The position numbers and the translations under genes were made by a program. Source: CAYUWG01 sp964448285 (GTDB lineage Bacteria; Bacteroidota; Ignavibacteria; SZUA-365). From it: a stretch of 55,659 nt of DNA. Positions 25,696 to 34,704 of the stretch are shown here, piece by piece (positions within the stretch are counted from its first letter, which is position 1; each line of letters opens with the position of its first letter). The notes below the pieces were generated by a model, which was not told the origin of the DNA, made no database searches, and was given only the letters and a program-made list of their open reading frames with translations. The stretch lies in contig CAYUWG010000020.1 in the NCBI GenBank assembly GCA_964448285.1, positions 1-55,659 of the forward strand. Direction: 5' to 3'.

Positions 25696-25980
25696 ATGAG
25701 AATATTTGCTGAAGAAGAAATCAGAGAACGTTTGGATACGCTAAACGGCTGGGCGCTCGTGAATGGTGAGATTACGAAGACGTATGTCCTGTCGAGTTTT
25801 CACCGTGCGATTGGATTCGTCGTTCAGATAGGAATGCTGGCCGATGCTGCTGATCACCATCCGGATCTCATGATCGAATACAATCGTGTGGCTGTGACCC
25901 TCTCCACGCATAGTGCCGGCGGAATCACGGAAAGAGATTTCAAGCTCGCCGAGAAAATCGAGGAGGCATTGGCATCATGA
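25696..25980 (+). CDS. Pterin-4a-carbinolamine dehydratase
   Basis: The product has 94 residues, a normal length. The family signature is complete: ADAADHHPDLMIEYNRV with the His pair 54/55, then TLSTHSAGGIT with His72, and a final FKLAEKIE helix. The enzyme dehydrates 4a-hydroxytetrahydropterin in pterin cofactor recycling, usually with an aromatic amino acid hydroxylase. No hydroxylase is in the window, so the physiological partner is open. Its stop overlaps the next start (ATGA). Confidence 0.93.
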   Translation: MRIFAEEEIRERLDTLNGWALVNGEITKTYVLSSFHRAIGFVVQIGMLADAADHHPDLMIEYNRVAVTLSTHSAGGITERDFKLAEKIEEALAS

Positions 25981-26297
25981 CGAAATCACGACTCGAAGCG
26001 CTGAAGGACTTTCTGGCAGCAGAACCCGATGACTCGTTCACTCGCTACGCACTTGCACTTGAATACCTTGCTCTGAATGATACCAGCGAGGGCGAAAGGC
26101 TTTTACGCGAAACAATCGAGCGCAATGCCTCTTACGTCGCCGCATATCACCAGCTTGGTCAACTGCTCTTCAAGCTTGGAAGGAGTGAAGAGGCACGTGA
26201 GGCCTACACGAAAGGGATCGCTGCGGCACGGAACATCCACGACCATCACGCTGCTTCGGAGATGCTGATGGAGATGGTTGAACTGGATGAAGAATAG
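25977..26297 (+). CDS. Small TPR-repeat protein
   Basis: The product has 106 residues with about two tetratricopeptide repeats (FTRYALALEYLALND, AAYHQLGQLLFKLGRSEEAREAYTKG). It has no signal peptide or membrane helix, so it is probably a cytoplasmic adaptor. It is coupled to the pterin dehydratase by an ATGA overlap. The function is unknown. Confidence 0.8.
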   Translation: MTKSRLEALKDFLAAEPDDSFTRYALALEYLALNDTSEGERLLRETIERNASYVAAYHQLGQLLFKLGRSEEAREAYTKGIAAARNIHDHHAASEMLMEMVELDEE

Positions 26298-26593
26298 CAT
26301 AGGCGACTTCAGGATAATCTGCTGCACAGCTTAAGAATCCTGTACTTGCTCGACTGAATGTCTTGACCTCAGGTCTAAACGGTATTTCAGTTGATAAGGA
26401 TTTTCACGTGAAGTACCTCGTGTGATCGGCTAACTAAAGGCGTTTGTCTGACATTGTCCGAGTTTCCTAAGAGCTACGTAATTGTGGCCTTGGCGGCTAA
26501 TTACCCTTCAATTTGATGTCCTGACGGAAGCACTTTGGAATAAAGTCCGCTGTTGGCACCTACAAATATTTTTCAAACAGTGGGGAAATCTGC
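26298..26593. other. Intergenic region upstream of the dcw operon
   Basis: No gene or clear RNA is seen. It is AT-richer than its flanks and contains the short palindrome GACCTCAGGTC (about 26365-26375). It ends at the promoter and MraZ-box region. Confidence 0.6.
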
Positions 26594-26622
26594 TTGACTC
26601 TAAGAAATAAAGCAGTAATTTT
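26594..26622 (+). promoter_or_regulatory. Candidate dcw operon promoter
   Basis: TTGACT at 26594-26599 is followed after 17 bases by AATTTT at 26617-26622. The downstream hexamer is weak. Its position directly before and touching the first MraZ box makes it a sensible candidate. Confidence 0.4.
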
Positions 26623-26655
26623 GGGTCAAAGTGGGTGGAAGTGGGAGAAAATGGA
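26622..26655 (+). promoter_or_regulatory. MraZ operator: four TGGG-type boxes at 10-bp spacing
   Basis: TGGG occurs at 26622, 26632 and 26642, and TGGA at 26652, each exactly 10 bases apart. In E. coli and other bacteria MraZ binds TGGG repeats spaced by 5 bases (10-bp period) upstream of its own gene, and the arrangement here is the same. The boxes lie between the promoter candidate and the mraZ ribosome site, so MraZ probably autoregulates the whole dcw operon. Confidence 0.85.
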
Positions 26656-26676
26656 GAATATTAAAAACAAGGAAGA

Positions 26677-27129
26677 ATGGCAGGATTCAAAGGCAGATAT
26701 GAGCATTCGATAGACGAGAAAGGTCGCGTCAACTTTCCTGCGAAGTTGAAGAAGTACCTTTCCCCTGAAACGGCGGATACGTTCGTCATTACGCGAGGTC
26801 ATGACCGCTGCCTCTATCTGTATCCGATGGATGTGTGGAGCAAGCATGAAGATGATCTGAAGTCCAAACTCAATGTGAACAAGGAACAGGACCGACTATA
26901 CCTCAGAACCGTTTTCATGAACTCGCACGAGGTGACGCTGGATAAGCAATCACGGATTTCGATTCCTGAAAAACTCATGGCAGACGCGAATATCGAAGGA
27001 GCCGTCGTCATTATCGGCGCACTGGATAAGATCGAAATCTGGAGTCCGGTTGTGCTTGAAGATTACATGAAGAACAATGCCGAGCAATCTTTTGAAGACG
27101 TGGCGTTCAACGCATTGGGAGGTCAGTGA
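26677..27129 (+). CDS. mraZ: Transcriptional regulator MraZ
   Basis: The product has 150 residues and two SpoVT/AbrB-like halves. The first is GRYEHSIDEKGRVNFPAKLKKYL with DxxGR; the second is EVTLDKQSRISIPEKLM, where Gly is replaced by Ser. It forms a ring-shaped DNA-binding oligomer that controls the division and cell-wall cluster. The ATG follows GGAAG. It is the first gene of the dcw operon and overlaps rsmH by a GTGA junction. Confidence 0.95.
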   Translation: MAGFKGRYEHSIDEKGRVNFPAKLKKYLSPETADTFVITRGHDRCLYLYPMDVWSKHEDDLKSKLNVNKEQDRLYLRTVFMNSHEVTLDKQSRISIPEKLMADANIEGAVVIIGALDKIEIWSPVVLEDYMKNNAEQSFEDVAFNALGGQ

Positions 27130-28073
27130 CATTGCCGGATGAACGCACGGATTATCACATACCGGTCTTACTCGCCGAAGCCGTGCATCTGCTTATCGCG
27201 GATAGCACGGGAATCTATATCGATGGAACAATAGGAGGAGGAGGTCACAGCCAGGAAATACTGCAACGACTTGACGCGCATGGCCGCGTTTTCGGATTCG
27301 ATCAGGATCCCGAAGCAATAACCGTTTCACGATTGCGCTTTCAAAAGGATAAGCGCATCACTCTCGTTCAACGCAACGTTCTCCACATTCAAAAGACATT
27401 GAGTGAATACGGAATCTCGAGCATCGATGGACTTCTTCTGGACCTTGGCGTATCCTCACGCCATCTCGATAGTGCGGAGCGCGGTTTCAGCTTTCAGAAA
27501 GAAGGACCTCTCGATATGAGAATGGATATGGCCTCAACGATCAGGGCAATGGATATACTCAGAGACTCATCAGTCGATGAACTGGCGAGAATATTCTTTG
27601 AGTATGGCGAGGAGCGAAACAGCCGCCGAATCGCGCGTGCCATTGCCGATGAGCGCACAGAGCAACCCATCGAACGCACCAGCCAGCTTGCCGAAATCGT
27701 TCGTCGTTGCACCCCTCGCGCGCACGCCAACAAGTCACTCGCCCGAATCTTTCAGGCGTTGCGCATTGCAGTCAATAACGAGCTTGAAGTGCTCGACAGA
27801 GTATTGGAAGATTCGTTCGCAGTCATGAAGACGGGTGGTCGAATGGTGATCATCTCCTACCATTCGTTGGAAGACCGCCGCGTCAAATCGTTTTTCAAGA
27901 AGGAAGCATCCGTGTGCGTGTGCCCGCCGCAGATGCCCGTCTGTACTTGCGGCAAAGTACAGCGCCTTCGTTCACTCACACAGAAGCCTGTTCAACCGGA
28001 TGAAGAAGAGATACGCAGAAATCCCAGAGCCAGAAGCGCCCGTCTCAGAGCGGCTGAAAAGATTCACGCGTAA
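27126..28073 (+). CDS. rsmH: 16S rRNA (cytosine1402-N4)-methyltransferase
   Basis: The product has 315 residues. The SAM-binding loop GTIGGGGHS is near residue 34, and LLLDLGVSSRHLD, RGFSF.KEGPLDMRMD and IISYHSLEDRRVK are all family marks. The C-terminus NPRARSARLRAAEKI is the canonical end. It methylates C1402 of 16S rRNA in the decoding site. The GTG start overlaps the mraZ stop and has GGGAGG upstream. Confidence 0.97.
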   Translation: MTLPDERTDYHIPVLLAEAVHLLIADSTGIYIDGTIGGGGHSQEILQRLDAHGRVFGFDQDPEAITVSRLRFQKDKRITLVQRNVLHIQKTLSEYGISSIDGLLLDLGVSSRHLDSAERGFSFQKEGPLDMRMDMASTIRAMDILRDSSVDELARIFFEYGEERNSRRIARAIADERTEQPIERTSQLAEIVRRCTPRAHANKSLARIFQALRIAVNNELEVLDRVLEDSFAVMKTGGRMVIISYHSLEDRRVKSFFKKEASVCVCPPQMPVCTCGKVQRLRSLTQKPVQPDEEEIRRNPRARSARLRAAEKIHA

Positions 28074-28080
28074 AGCACAC

Positions 28081-28455
28081 GTGAGCACCGCTCCCCGAAC
28101 GAACGGCAACGACCTGTTCGCATACGAGCAATACGTTCCCCGCGGGCGCAAACCGAAAGAGTTGACGACGTTCAGCATCGTCATGCTCCTGATCGTTGCG
28201 GCGGTTGTCATCACTGGCTACATCTCCAACATCGTTCGCGTCGATCAACTCATGATGGATATCACGGCAACGATGAAGGAAGAACAGGCGCTCCAACAGC
28301 AACGCGAATCGTTACGCGCGGAGATAAACATGCTTTCAAGCTATGGACGCATCCAAAAAATCGCCGCTGAAGAACTTGGCCTTGTCCACGCAACTCAACA
28401 GCCGTACTCACTCATGGTTTACGGCCTGCCACAATCCACAGAGGAGAAGAAGTAA
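28081..28455 (+). CDS. ftsL: Cell division protein FtsL (FtsL/DivIC-like)
   Basis: The product has 124 residues from the GTG at 28081. A cytoplasmic part of about 30 residues is followed by one membrane helix (FSIVMLLIVAAVVITGYIS) and a coiled-coil stretch (MKEEQALQQQRESLRAEINML). The end SSYGRIQKIAAEELGLVHATQQ is the usual FtsL close. FtsL joins FtsQ and FtsB in the divisome and activates FtsW/FtsI. An ATG at 28000 is in frame but overlaps the conserved end of rsmH by 74 bases and lacks a ribosome site, so the shorter form is preferred. Identification rests on topology and position between rsmH and ftsI. Confidence 0.82.
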   Translation: MSTAPRTNGNDLFAYEQYVPRGRKPKELTTFSIVMLLIVAAVVITGYISNIVRVDQLMMDITATMKEEQALQQQRESLRAEINMLSSYGRIQKIAAEELGLVHATQQPYSLMVYGLPQSTEEKK

Positions 28456-28467
28456 CGACCCACCGAT

Positions 28468-30633
28468 ATGACTGAAGCGTTCAGCGGACAGAAAAACGAC
28501 GAACTCCGTGTTTTGCAAAGACAGAAAAGTCTCTGGCGCATCTATGTGCTGATCGTCCTCTTTGGATTGGGATTCGTCATGGTCGGTGTGAAGCTCTTCG
28601 TCATTCAGATTCGTGACGCTGAGAAATACGAAGAGCTGGGTCGTATGCAGTACGAGAGCCGCGAGATCATAACACCGACGCGTGGATTGATCCTCGACCG
28701 CAATCTTTCGATTCTCGCCTCGAACGTCACTGAGTATTCCATTGTCGCAGACCCGACCGTTATCGAGCGACCGGATACCGTTGCGCGCTTTCTTGCACGC
28801 TTCCTGCCCGGTTCATACCACACGTACCTTTCGAAGTTGAAGGACACCACGCGCCGATTCGTGACCCTGGAGAAGCGACTTTCAGAAGATGTCAGCCGTC
28901 ATTTCGCAACGTGGAAATGTTACGGCGTCCTTCTCCTTCCGAAACCGCGAAGACGGTACAACTTCAACGCGCTTGCGGGTACGGTGCTCGGTTATACGAA
29001 CGTTGACAACAAGGGGCAAAGCGGCGTCGAGTTTCAGTTAGACCAAGATCTCTCTGGCAAAGATGGTTACATCGTTTATCAACGGAATGCGCGGGGATTG
29101 CGAAGACCCGACGTCGATTATCCGCGCAAGGAGCCAGTGAACGGGCTGAGCGTCGTGCTGACAATCAACCAGGCGTACCAGAGCATCGCGGAAGAAGAGC
29201 TTGGCAAAGGCGTCGAGATGTACGGAGCGGAATCCGGGCGCTGTATCATCCTGCAACCCAAGACGGGTGAAATCCTCGCGATGGCGAACTACCCAAGCAT
29301 CGATCCGAACAACCTCGCAGAGTACTCTCCGGAAAAAGCGCGCAACCGCTCCATCACCGACCTGTATGAACCCGGTTCGACGTTCAAGGTCGTCACGATG
29401 AGCGCCGCACTCAACGAACAGATCTATAAGCCTGAGGATAAAGTTTTTGCCGAGAACGGAATGTGGCTCTACAATCCGAACCTCAAGCCAATCAAGGATG
29501 ATCACGAATTCGGATGGCTCACGCTGCGCGGTGCATTCGAACATTCCTCCAACATCGTCAGCGCGAAACTCGCCGATAAGCTCGGAGCCGAGCGCTTCTA
29601 CAAGTATGCACGCAACTTCGGATTCGGTGTGCAAACCGGTGTGGAACTGCCCGGCGAACTGCGCGGTGATTTGCGCAAGCCTGTGCATTGGGATGGCACG
29701 ACACTCAAGTATCTCGCTTTCGGATACGGCCTCGCGGTGACTTCACTTCAGATCGCAGGTGCGTACGCCGCGATAGCAAACGATGGAATCCTGATGCGAC
29801 CGTACATCCGGCGGTGGCTTCTCGACGAGAATCGGAACATTGTCGATGAAACCGTTCCACAGACCGTTCGGCGCGTCGTGTCCTCCGAAAGCGCCGCGAT
29901 CATGCGTGACTTCATGCGCGGCGTCGTCGATAGCGGTACGGCGAAGATGGCGAAGATCGAGGGGATGGCTATCGGCGGAAAGACCGGAACTTCACAGCGC
30001 CTTGTCAACGGTTCCTACAGCAACAAATCCCACGTTGCATCTTTCGTCGGATTCTTCCCCGTCGATAATCCGCAGATCCTTATACTCGTCATCCTCGATG
30101 CGCCGAAGAACGGCTACTACGGGGGTGCAGTCGCAGCGCCCATCTTCCGGCAAATCGCCATACGCATCATCAACTCGTCGCGCGAGTTTGCGAAGAGACC
30201 GGAGCCGATGTACGCGGCATTCAAGGGCGATGATCGCGTCCGTGTCCCGAACGTCAGGGGTTTGCGCGTCGATGCGGCACGCGCGCTACTCAAAGCACAC
30301 GGCTTCATCATGAAGGCAGTAGGCAACGGTGAAACCGTTGCATCGCAGGAGCCGGAGGAAAACACCGCTCTTGAAAGAGGGTCTTCCATCTCGCTGATGC
30401 TCTCTGAATCAGAGCCGGAACCGGTTGCCGGCTCGGTTCGCGTACCGGATGTCGTCGGTATGAGTGTCAGGCAGGCGATGGCTTTTCTGAAAAGCTGCGG
30501 ACTACAACCGAGCGCGATGGGAAGCGGTTTGGTCGTTGACCAATTCCCGAAATCGGGTGAATCCACGCTGCGTGGTTCACGGTGCACGTTGAATTGCGAA
30601 CCGAGGAAAATCTACACGGCAAACCTCTATTGA
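28468..30633 (+). CDS. ftsI: Division transpeptidase FtsI (PBP3) with two PASTA domains
   Basis: The product has 721 residues. One membrane helix (about 24-48) precedes a dimerisation domain and the transpeptidase domain with STFK (Ser304), SSN (360-362) and KTG (Lys505 in GGKTGTSQ). Two PASTA repeats follow, starting VRVPNVRGLRVDAARALLK and VRVPDVVGMSVRQAMAFLK. It cross-links septal peptidoglycan, with FtsW as its glycan polymerase. C-terminal PASTA repeats are unlike Proteobacterial FtsI but occur in Bacteroidota and Gram-positives. It ends two bases before the murE start. Confidence 0.95.
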   Translation: MTEAFSGQKNDELRVLQRQKSLWRIYVLIVLFGLGFVMVGVKLFVIQIRDAEKYEELGRMQYESREIITPTRGLILDRNLSILASNVTEYSIVADPTVIERPDTVARFLARFLPGSYHTYLSKLKDTTRRFVTLEKRLSEDVSRHFATWKCYGVLLLPKPRRRYNFNALAGTVLGYTNVDNKGQSGVEFQLDQDLSGKDGYIVYQRNARGLRRPDVDYPRKEPVNGLSVVLTINQAYQSIAEEELGKGVEMYGAESGRCIILQPKTGEILAMANYPSIDPNNLAEYSPEKARNRSITDLYEPGSTFKVVTMSAALNEQIYKPEDKVFAENGMWLYNPNLKPIKDDHEFGWLTLRGAFEHSSNIVSAKLADKLGAERFYKYARNFGFGVQTGVELPGELRGDLRKPVHWDGTTLKYLAFGYGLAVTSLQIAGAYAAIANDGILMRPYIRRWLLDENRNIVDETVPQTVRRVVSSESAAIMRDFMRGVVDSGTAKMAKIEGMAIGGKTGTSQRLVNGSYSNKSHVASFVGFFPVDNPQILILVILDAPKNGYYGGAVAAPIFRQIAIRIINSSREFAKRPEPMYAAFKGDDRVRVPNVRGLRVDAARALLKAHGFIMKAVGNGETVASQEPEENTALERGSSISLMLSESEPEPVAGSVRVPDVVGMSVRQAMAFLKSCGLQPSAMGSGLVVDQFPKSGESTLRGSRCTLNCEPRKIYTANLY

Positions 30634-30635
30634 AT

Positions 30636-32189
30636 ATGTTCAACCAACTTCGGCCGGATATCCATCGACTCAGCGCACACGTGCGCTTGACGGACATCGT
30701 CAACGATGTACCGGTCGTGCATATTGCCGGTCCGGTTGACGCGGAGATTGCAGGCATCACGACGGACTCGCGAAAGGTCAGGGATCGCTGGATGTTTGTC
30801 GCAACGGAAGGCGAGCACAGCGACGGGCATCGGTTCGTTCAGTCGGCAATCGAAAATGGTGCGAGCGTCGTCGTGGTGCAGCGAAAGCAATACGAGGAAT
30901 ATCTCAAACCGCTCTTATCTGCCTCGTTCATCCAGCACAACGCCACGACGATGATCGTCGTCAACGATTCGCGTGAAAGCGTCGCTCATCTTGCAGACAG
31001 ATTTTATGGTTCGCCTGCCCGTGATATGCGCCTCGTGGGGATCACCGGCACGAACGGTAAGACCACGACGAGCATTCTCATCAAATCCATTCTCGAATCA
31101 GCCGGGGAAAGAGTTGGCCTGATCGGGACGATCGAGTATCACATCGGAAGAACCGTCGTCCCCGCATCCTTCACCACGCCTCCGGCGGAAGAACTCCATC
31201 GTGTCTTCAGTGAAATGCGAACGGCCGGCTGCACCTCGGTCGTGATGGAAGTGTCATCCCATGCGCTTGCATTGAAGCGCGTGCACGGTTTGCAGTTCGA
31301 CGTGACGCTCTTCACCAATCTCACGCAGGATCATTTGGACTTCCATCAGACGATGAGTGCGTACCGCGGCGCGAAAGCACTGCTCTTCAGCAAGTACACG
31401 CGCCGATTCGGTCTCATCAACGCTGAAGATGCTGCCGCGCCCGTGATGTCGAAATCTCTCGGACGAAAGCGACGCACGTACGGAAAACATTCGCGCGCAA
31501 CGTTCCGGATCGTTTCGATCGATACGACGCGAAGTGGACTTTCCGTGATCGTTCGGCACAAAGGTGAAGAAGTGCGCCTGCACTCATCGCTTGTCGGAAC
31601 GTTCAACGCATACAACATCACTGCAGCCTACGCAGTTGGCAATCTTCTCGGTCTCGATCGGGAACGGATCGTCAAAGGCATTCGCAGAGTGAAGGCGATT
31701 CCGGGTCGCTTCGAGCGCATTCGTTCGAATGACGGCGTCACGGCTATCGTCGATTACTCGCACACGCCGGATTCTCTCGAGAAAGCAATTACCGCAGCGC
31801 GAGACCTCGTAAGAGAGGACGGGCGCATCATCACTGTGTTTGGGTGCGGAGGTGATCGTGATCCGAAGAAGCGCCCGCTCATGGGTGAAGTCGCATCACG
31901 GCTCAGCGACGTCATAGTCGTTACCTCGGACAATCCGAGAAGCGAGAATCCCGAAGCGATCATCGATGCGATTCTCGAAGGCGTGAAAGGAAACAAGCCC
32001 GTGATGAGGCAGAGCGACCGGCGGAAGGCGATAGCCTATGCTCTTCGCCTTGCATCGGCAGGAGACGTGGTGCTGATAGCAGGAAAGGGACACGAGACGT
32101 ATCAGATCGTTGGCGCAAAGCGAACACACTTCGATGACCGCGAAGTCGTGCGGGATTCGTTCACGAAGAAACGCGGAGGAGTCGTATGA
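30636..32189 (+). CDS. murE: UDP-MurNAc-L-Ala-D-Glu:meso-diaminopimelate ligase
   Basis: The product has 517 residues. The ATP loop is GTNGKTTT (Lys142). The substrate-specificity motif is DNPR (residues 432-435), which in MurE selects meso-diaminopimelate rather than lysine. It adds the third amino acid of the peptidoglycan stem in the cytoplasm. The ATG at 30636 follows the ftsI stop; the frame extends 54 bases upstream into ftsI but this is not credible. It overlaps murF by ATGA. Confidence 0.96.
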   Translation: MFNQLRPDIHRLSAHVRLTDIVNDVPVVHIAGPVDAEIAGITTDSRKVRDRWMFVATEGEHSDGHRFVQSAIENGASVVVVQRKQYEEYLKPLLSASFIQHNATTMIVVNDSRESVAHLADRFYGSPARDMRLVGITGTNGKTTTSILIKSILESAGERVGLIGTIEYHIGRTVVPASFTTPPAEELHRVFSEMRTAGCTSVVMEVSSHALALKRVHGLQFDVTLFTNLTQDHLDFHQTMSAYRGAKALLFSKYTRRFGLINAEDAAAPVMSKSLGRKRRTYGKHSRATFRIVSIDTTRSGLSVIVRHKGEEVRLHSSLVGTFNAYNITAAYAVGNLLGLDRERIVKGIRRVKAIPGRFERIRSNDGVTAIVDYSHTPDSLEKAITAARDLVREDGRIITVFGCGGDRDPKKRPLMGEVASRLSDVIVVTSDNPRSENPEAIIDAILEGVKGNKPVMRQSDRRKAIAYALRLASAGDVVLIAGKGHETYQIVGAKRTHFDDREVVRDSFTKKRGGVV

Positions 32190-33595
32190 CAGCGTTTAGC
32201 GTCAACGATCTTCTCGCAATCGATCATGTGCTTGCAGTGAACCTCGATGAGATTCGCAGGAAGAGCATTCGCTCGGTCAGCATCGACAGCCGCACGATGA
32301 AGCACGGCGAGGCGTTCCTTGCGCTTACGGGTCCATCTTTCGATGGCCATCGCTTCATCGAAGACGTGCAGCGTTGCGAGCCGATACTCTGCATCGTTTC
32401 AGAGAAATGGCATCGACGGAATAGGAAGAAGTATCCGAACGCTCGATTCCTCGTCGTTCGCGATACACTGCTGGCATACGGCGATATCGCCCGCGCATAT
32501 CGACTTCGCTTCGACGTTCCCATCGTTGCGATCACGGGGAGCAATGGTAAAACCAGCACGAAGGAAATGATTGCCGCAGTTTTGGAAACGAAGTATCCCA
32601 CTCTGAAAACGGAAGGCAATCTCAACAACCAGATCGGTCTCCCGGGCACGCTGCTTCGATTTGCGCCGCGCCATCGGGCAGCCGTCGTGGAGTTGGGAAC
32701 GAACCAACCCGGCGATATTCCATACCTGAGCACGATATCGCGCCACACACATGCGGTCGTCACGAACATTGGCCGTGCGCATATCGAACGCTTGAAATCT
32801 CGCGAGGGAATCGCGGAAGAGAAAGCCGCAATCTTCCGCGCTCTCCCGCCCGACGGCGTTGCGATCGTCAACTCAGATGAACCGTATCTCAGACCGTACA
32901 CGCGAGCTTTGAAAAACAAAATCACTTATGGCTCTCGTCGCGGATCGCACGTGCGCATTGCATCCGTCACGCTCGACCGGTTTGCGCGTCCGACGTTCAC
33001 GGTGGAGTCGCCGCGATTCCTTTCGCGCGCGATCACGATTTCTCTGCAAACCATCGGGCGGCATGCCGCATGGAATGCAACCGCCGCGCTGACCGTCGGC
33101 TTCTCCCTCGGATGCATCACGTCACGCATGGTTCATGCGCTGGAATCGCATCGCGGATTCGATAAACGTATGGAAGTGATTGAGACGGGTTCGTTCACGA
33201 TTCTCAACGACTCCTACAATGCGAATCCCGATTCCATGATCGCCGCACTCGATACTCTGATGCGGATCGAGCACTCCGGCTCGCGCATCGTGGCGCTTGG
33301 CGATATGCTCGAACTGGGAAAGACGGCGCGAGCAGAGCATCGGCTCATCGGCGAGCACATCGCCAACCTGGGTATTCCGTTCGTTCTTACATACGGAAGA
33401 TATGCCAAGGATATTGCTGCTGCGGCGAAAGGTACATCACGGTTTGCGCGTCATTACGCATCGAAGGAATTCCTCGTTCGCGATCTGAAGGCGTTGTTGT
33501 CCGAGGGCGACGTCGTGCTCGTAAAAGGTTCGCGGGGCATGAAGATGGAAGAAATCACGAACGCAATCCGAGGCGTATCGGGAGGAGCGAACTGA
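32186..33595 (+). CDS. murF: UDP-MurNAc-tripeptide:D-Ala-D-Ala ligase
   Basis: The product has 469 residues with the Mur ligase ATP loop ITGSNGKTSTKEM, the central VVELGTNQPGDI and the late NDSYNANPDSMIAAL motif characteristic of MurF. It adds D-Ala-D-Ala to complete the pentapeptide. Start and stop are coupled to murE (ATGA) and mraY (TGATG). Note that no ddl gene for the D-Ala-D-Ala dipeptide is in this cluster. Confidence 0.96.
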   Translation: MTAFSVNDLLAIDHVLAVNLDEIRRKSIRSVSIDSRTMKHGEAFLALTGPSFDGHRFIEDVQRCEPILCIVSEKWHRRNRKKYPNARFLVVRDTLLAYGDIARAYRLRFDVPIVAITGSNGKTSTKEMIAAVLETKYPTLKTEGNLNNQIGLPGTLLRFAPRHRAAVVELGTNQPGDIPYLSTISRHTHAVVTNIGRAHIERLKSREGIAEEKAAIFRALPPDGVAIVNSDEPYLRPYTRALKNKITYGSRRGSHVRIASVTLDRFARPTFTVESPRFLSRAITISLQTIGRHAAWNATAALTVGFSLGCITSRMVHALESHRGFDKRMEVIETGSFTILNDSYNANPDSMIAALDTLMRIEHSGSRIVALGDMLELGKTARAEHRLIGEHIANLGIPFVLTYGRYAKDIAAAAKGTSRFARHYASKEFLVRDLKALLSEGDVVLVKGSRGMKMEEITNAIRGVSGGAN

Positions 33596-34704
33596 TGTTG
33601 TACTACCTCTTCGATCTGATCAACGTCGAATACAGTCCACCCGGATTCGACATCTTTCGCTTCATCACCTTCCGCGCGGCTGCCGCTGCAATCACGGCGT
33701 TGCTCATCAGTTGGATCGTCGGACCGAGGATCATCGCACTGTTGAAGCGCAAACAGATCGGTGAATCGGCGAAACGCGAAGCGCCGCAAACGCATCTGGT
33801 CAAAGCAGGCACGCCGACGATGGGTGGATTGATCGTGCTTGCCGCAATTCTCGGCCCCGTACTGCTCTGGGGACAGTTGACCAACACTTACGTCTGGCTG
33901 ATCATCGTGGCGACAACGTGTCTCGGCATCGTCGGCTTCATCGACGACTACCTGAAGGTGGTGAAGAAATACCCGAAAGGACTGATCGGTGAGTACAAAA
34001 TCGTCGGTCAGGTCGTGACGGGTTTGATCGTTGGCGGTGTGTTATACTTCATGCCGCAATTCAGTCACATCAACTCCGTCACCACCGTTCCTTTTATCAA
34101 AGACACCGTGCTCGATTTCGGCGTGCTCTACATTCCGATGATCATTCTCGTCATCACTGCGACGTCCAACGCTGTGAACCTCACGGACGGGCTCGACGGA
34201 CTTGCCATCGGTACCGTCGCGATTTCGTTCCTATCCATCGCCGTCATCAGTTATGTGAGCGGCAACGTCAACACTGCGAAGTATCTCAACATCATCTATC
34301 TGCCCGGCAGCGGAGAGCTTGCAGTCTTCTGTGCCGCAGTGATCGGTGCGGGTCTCGGTTTTCTTTGGTACAACGCCTATCCCGCGCAAGTCTTCATGGG
34401 CGATACCGGTTCCCTCGCACTCGGCGGCGCGCTGGGCGCGGTAATGGTGCTGGTAAAGAAGGAACTGCTCCTGCCGATTCTCGGCGGAATTTTTTTCGCG
34501 GAAACGCTTTCGGTGCTTATACAGAAAGTGTACTTCAAATACACGAAGAAGAAATACGGGCAAGGCCGCCGCGTCTTCCGCATGGCGCCGATTCATCACC
34601 ACTTCGAATTGCTCGGATGGCCGGAACCGAAGATCGTTACGCGCTTCTACATCGTCGCGGTCATTCTCGCAATCGTCAGCATCGCAACGTTCAAAATCCG
34701 ATGA
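33595..34704 (+). CDS. mraY: Phospho-MurNAc-pentapeptide transferase
   Basis: The product has 369 residues and about ten membrane helices. Family motifs are TPTMGG, GFIDDYLKV, NAVNLTDGLDGLA, the cytoplasmic loop FMGDTGSLALGG and the end RMAPIHHHFELLGWPEPKI. It makes lipid I on undecaprenyl phosphate at the inner membrane. It overlaps murF and murD by one and four bases. Confidence 0.97.
   Translation: MLYYLFDLINVEYSPPGFDIFRFITFRAAAAAITALLISWIVGPRIIALLKRKQIGESAKREAPQTHLVKAGTPTMGGLIVLAAILGPVLLWGQLTNTYVWLIIVATTCLGIVGFIDDYLKVVKKYPKGLIGEYKIVGQVVTGLIVGGVLYFMPQFSHINSVTTVPFIKDTVLDFGVLYIPMIILVITATSNAVNLTDGLDGLAIGTVAISFLSIAVISYVSGNVNTAKYLNIIYLPGSGELAVFCAAVIGAGLGFLWYNAYPAQVFMGDTGSLALGGALGAVMVLVKKELLLPILGGIFFAETLSVLIQKVYFKYTKKKYGQGRRVFRMAPIHHHFELLGWPEPKIVTRFYIVAVILAIVSIATFKIR

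Noticed and set aside
28000..28080. Longer FtsL start at ATG 28000
   Set aside because: It would overlap the conserved end of rsmH by 74 bases and lacks a ribosome site.
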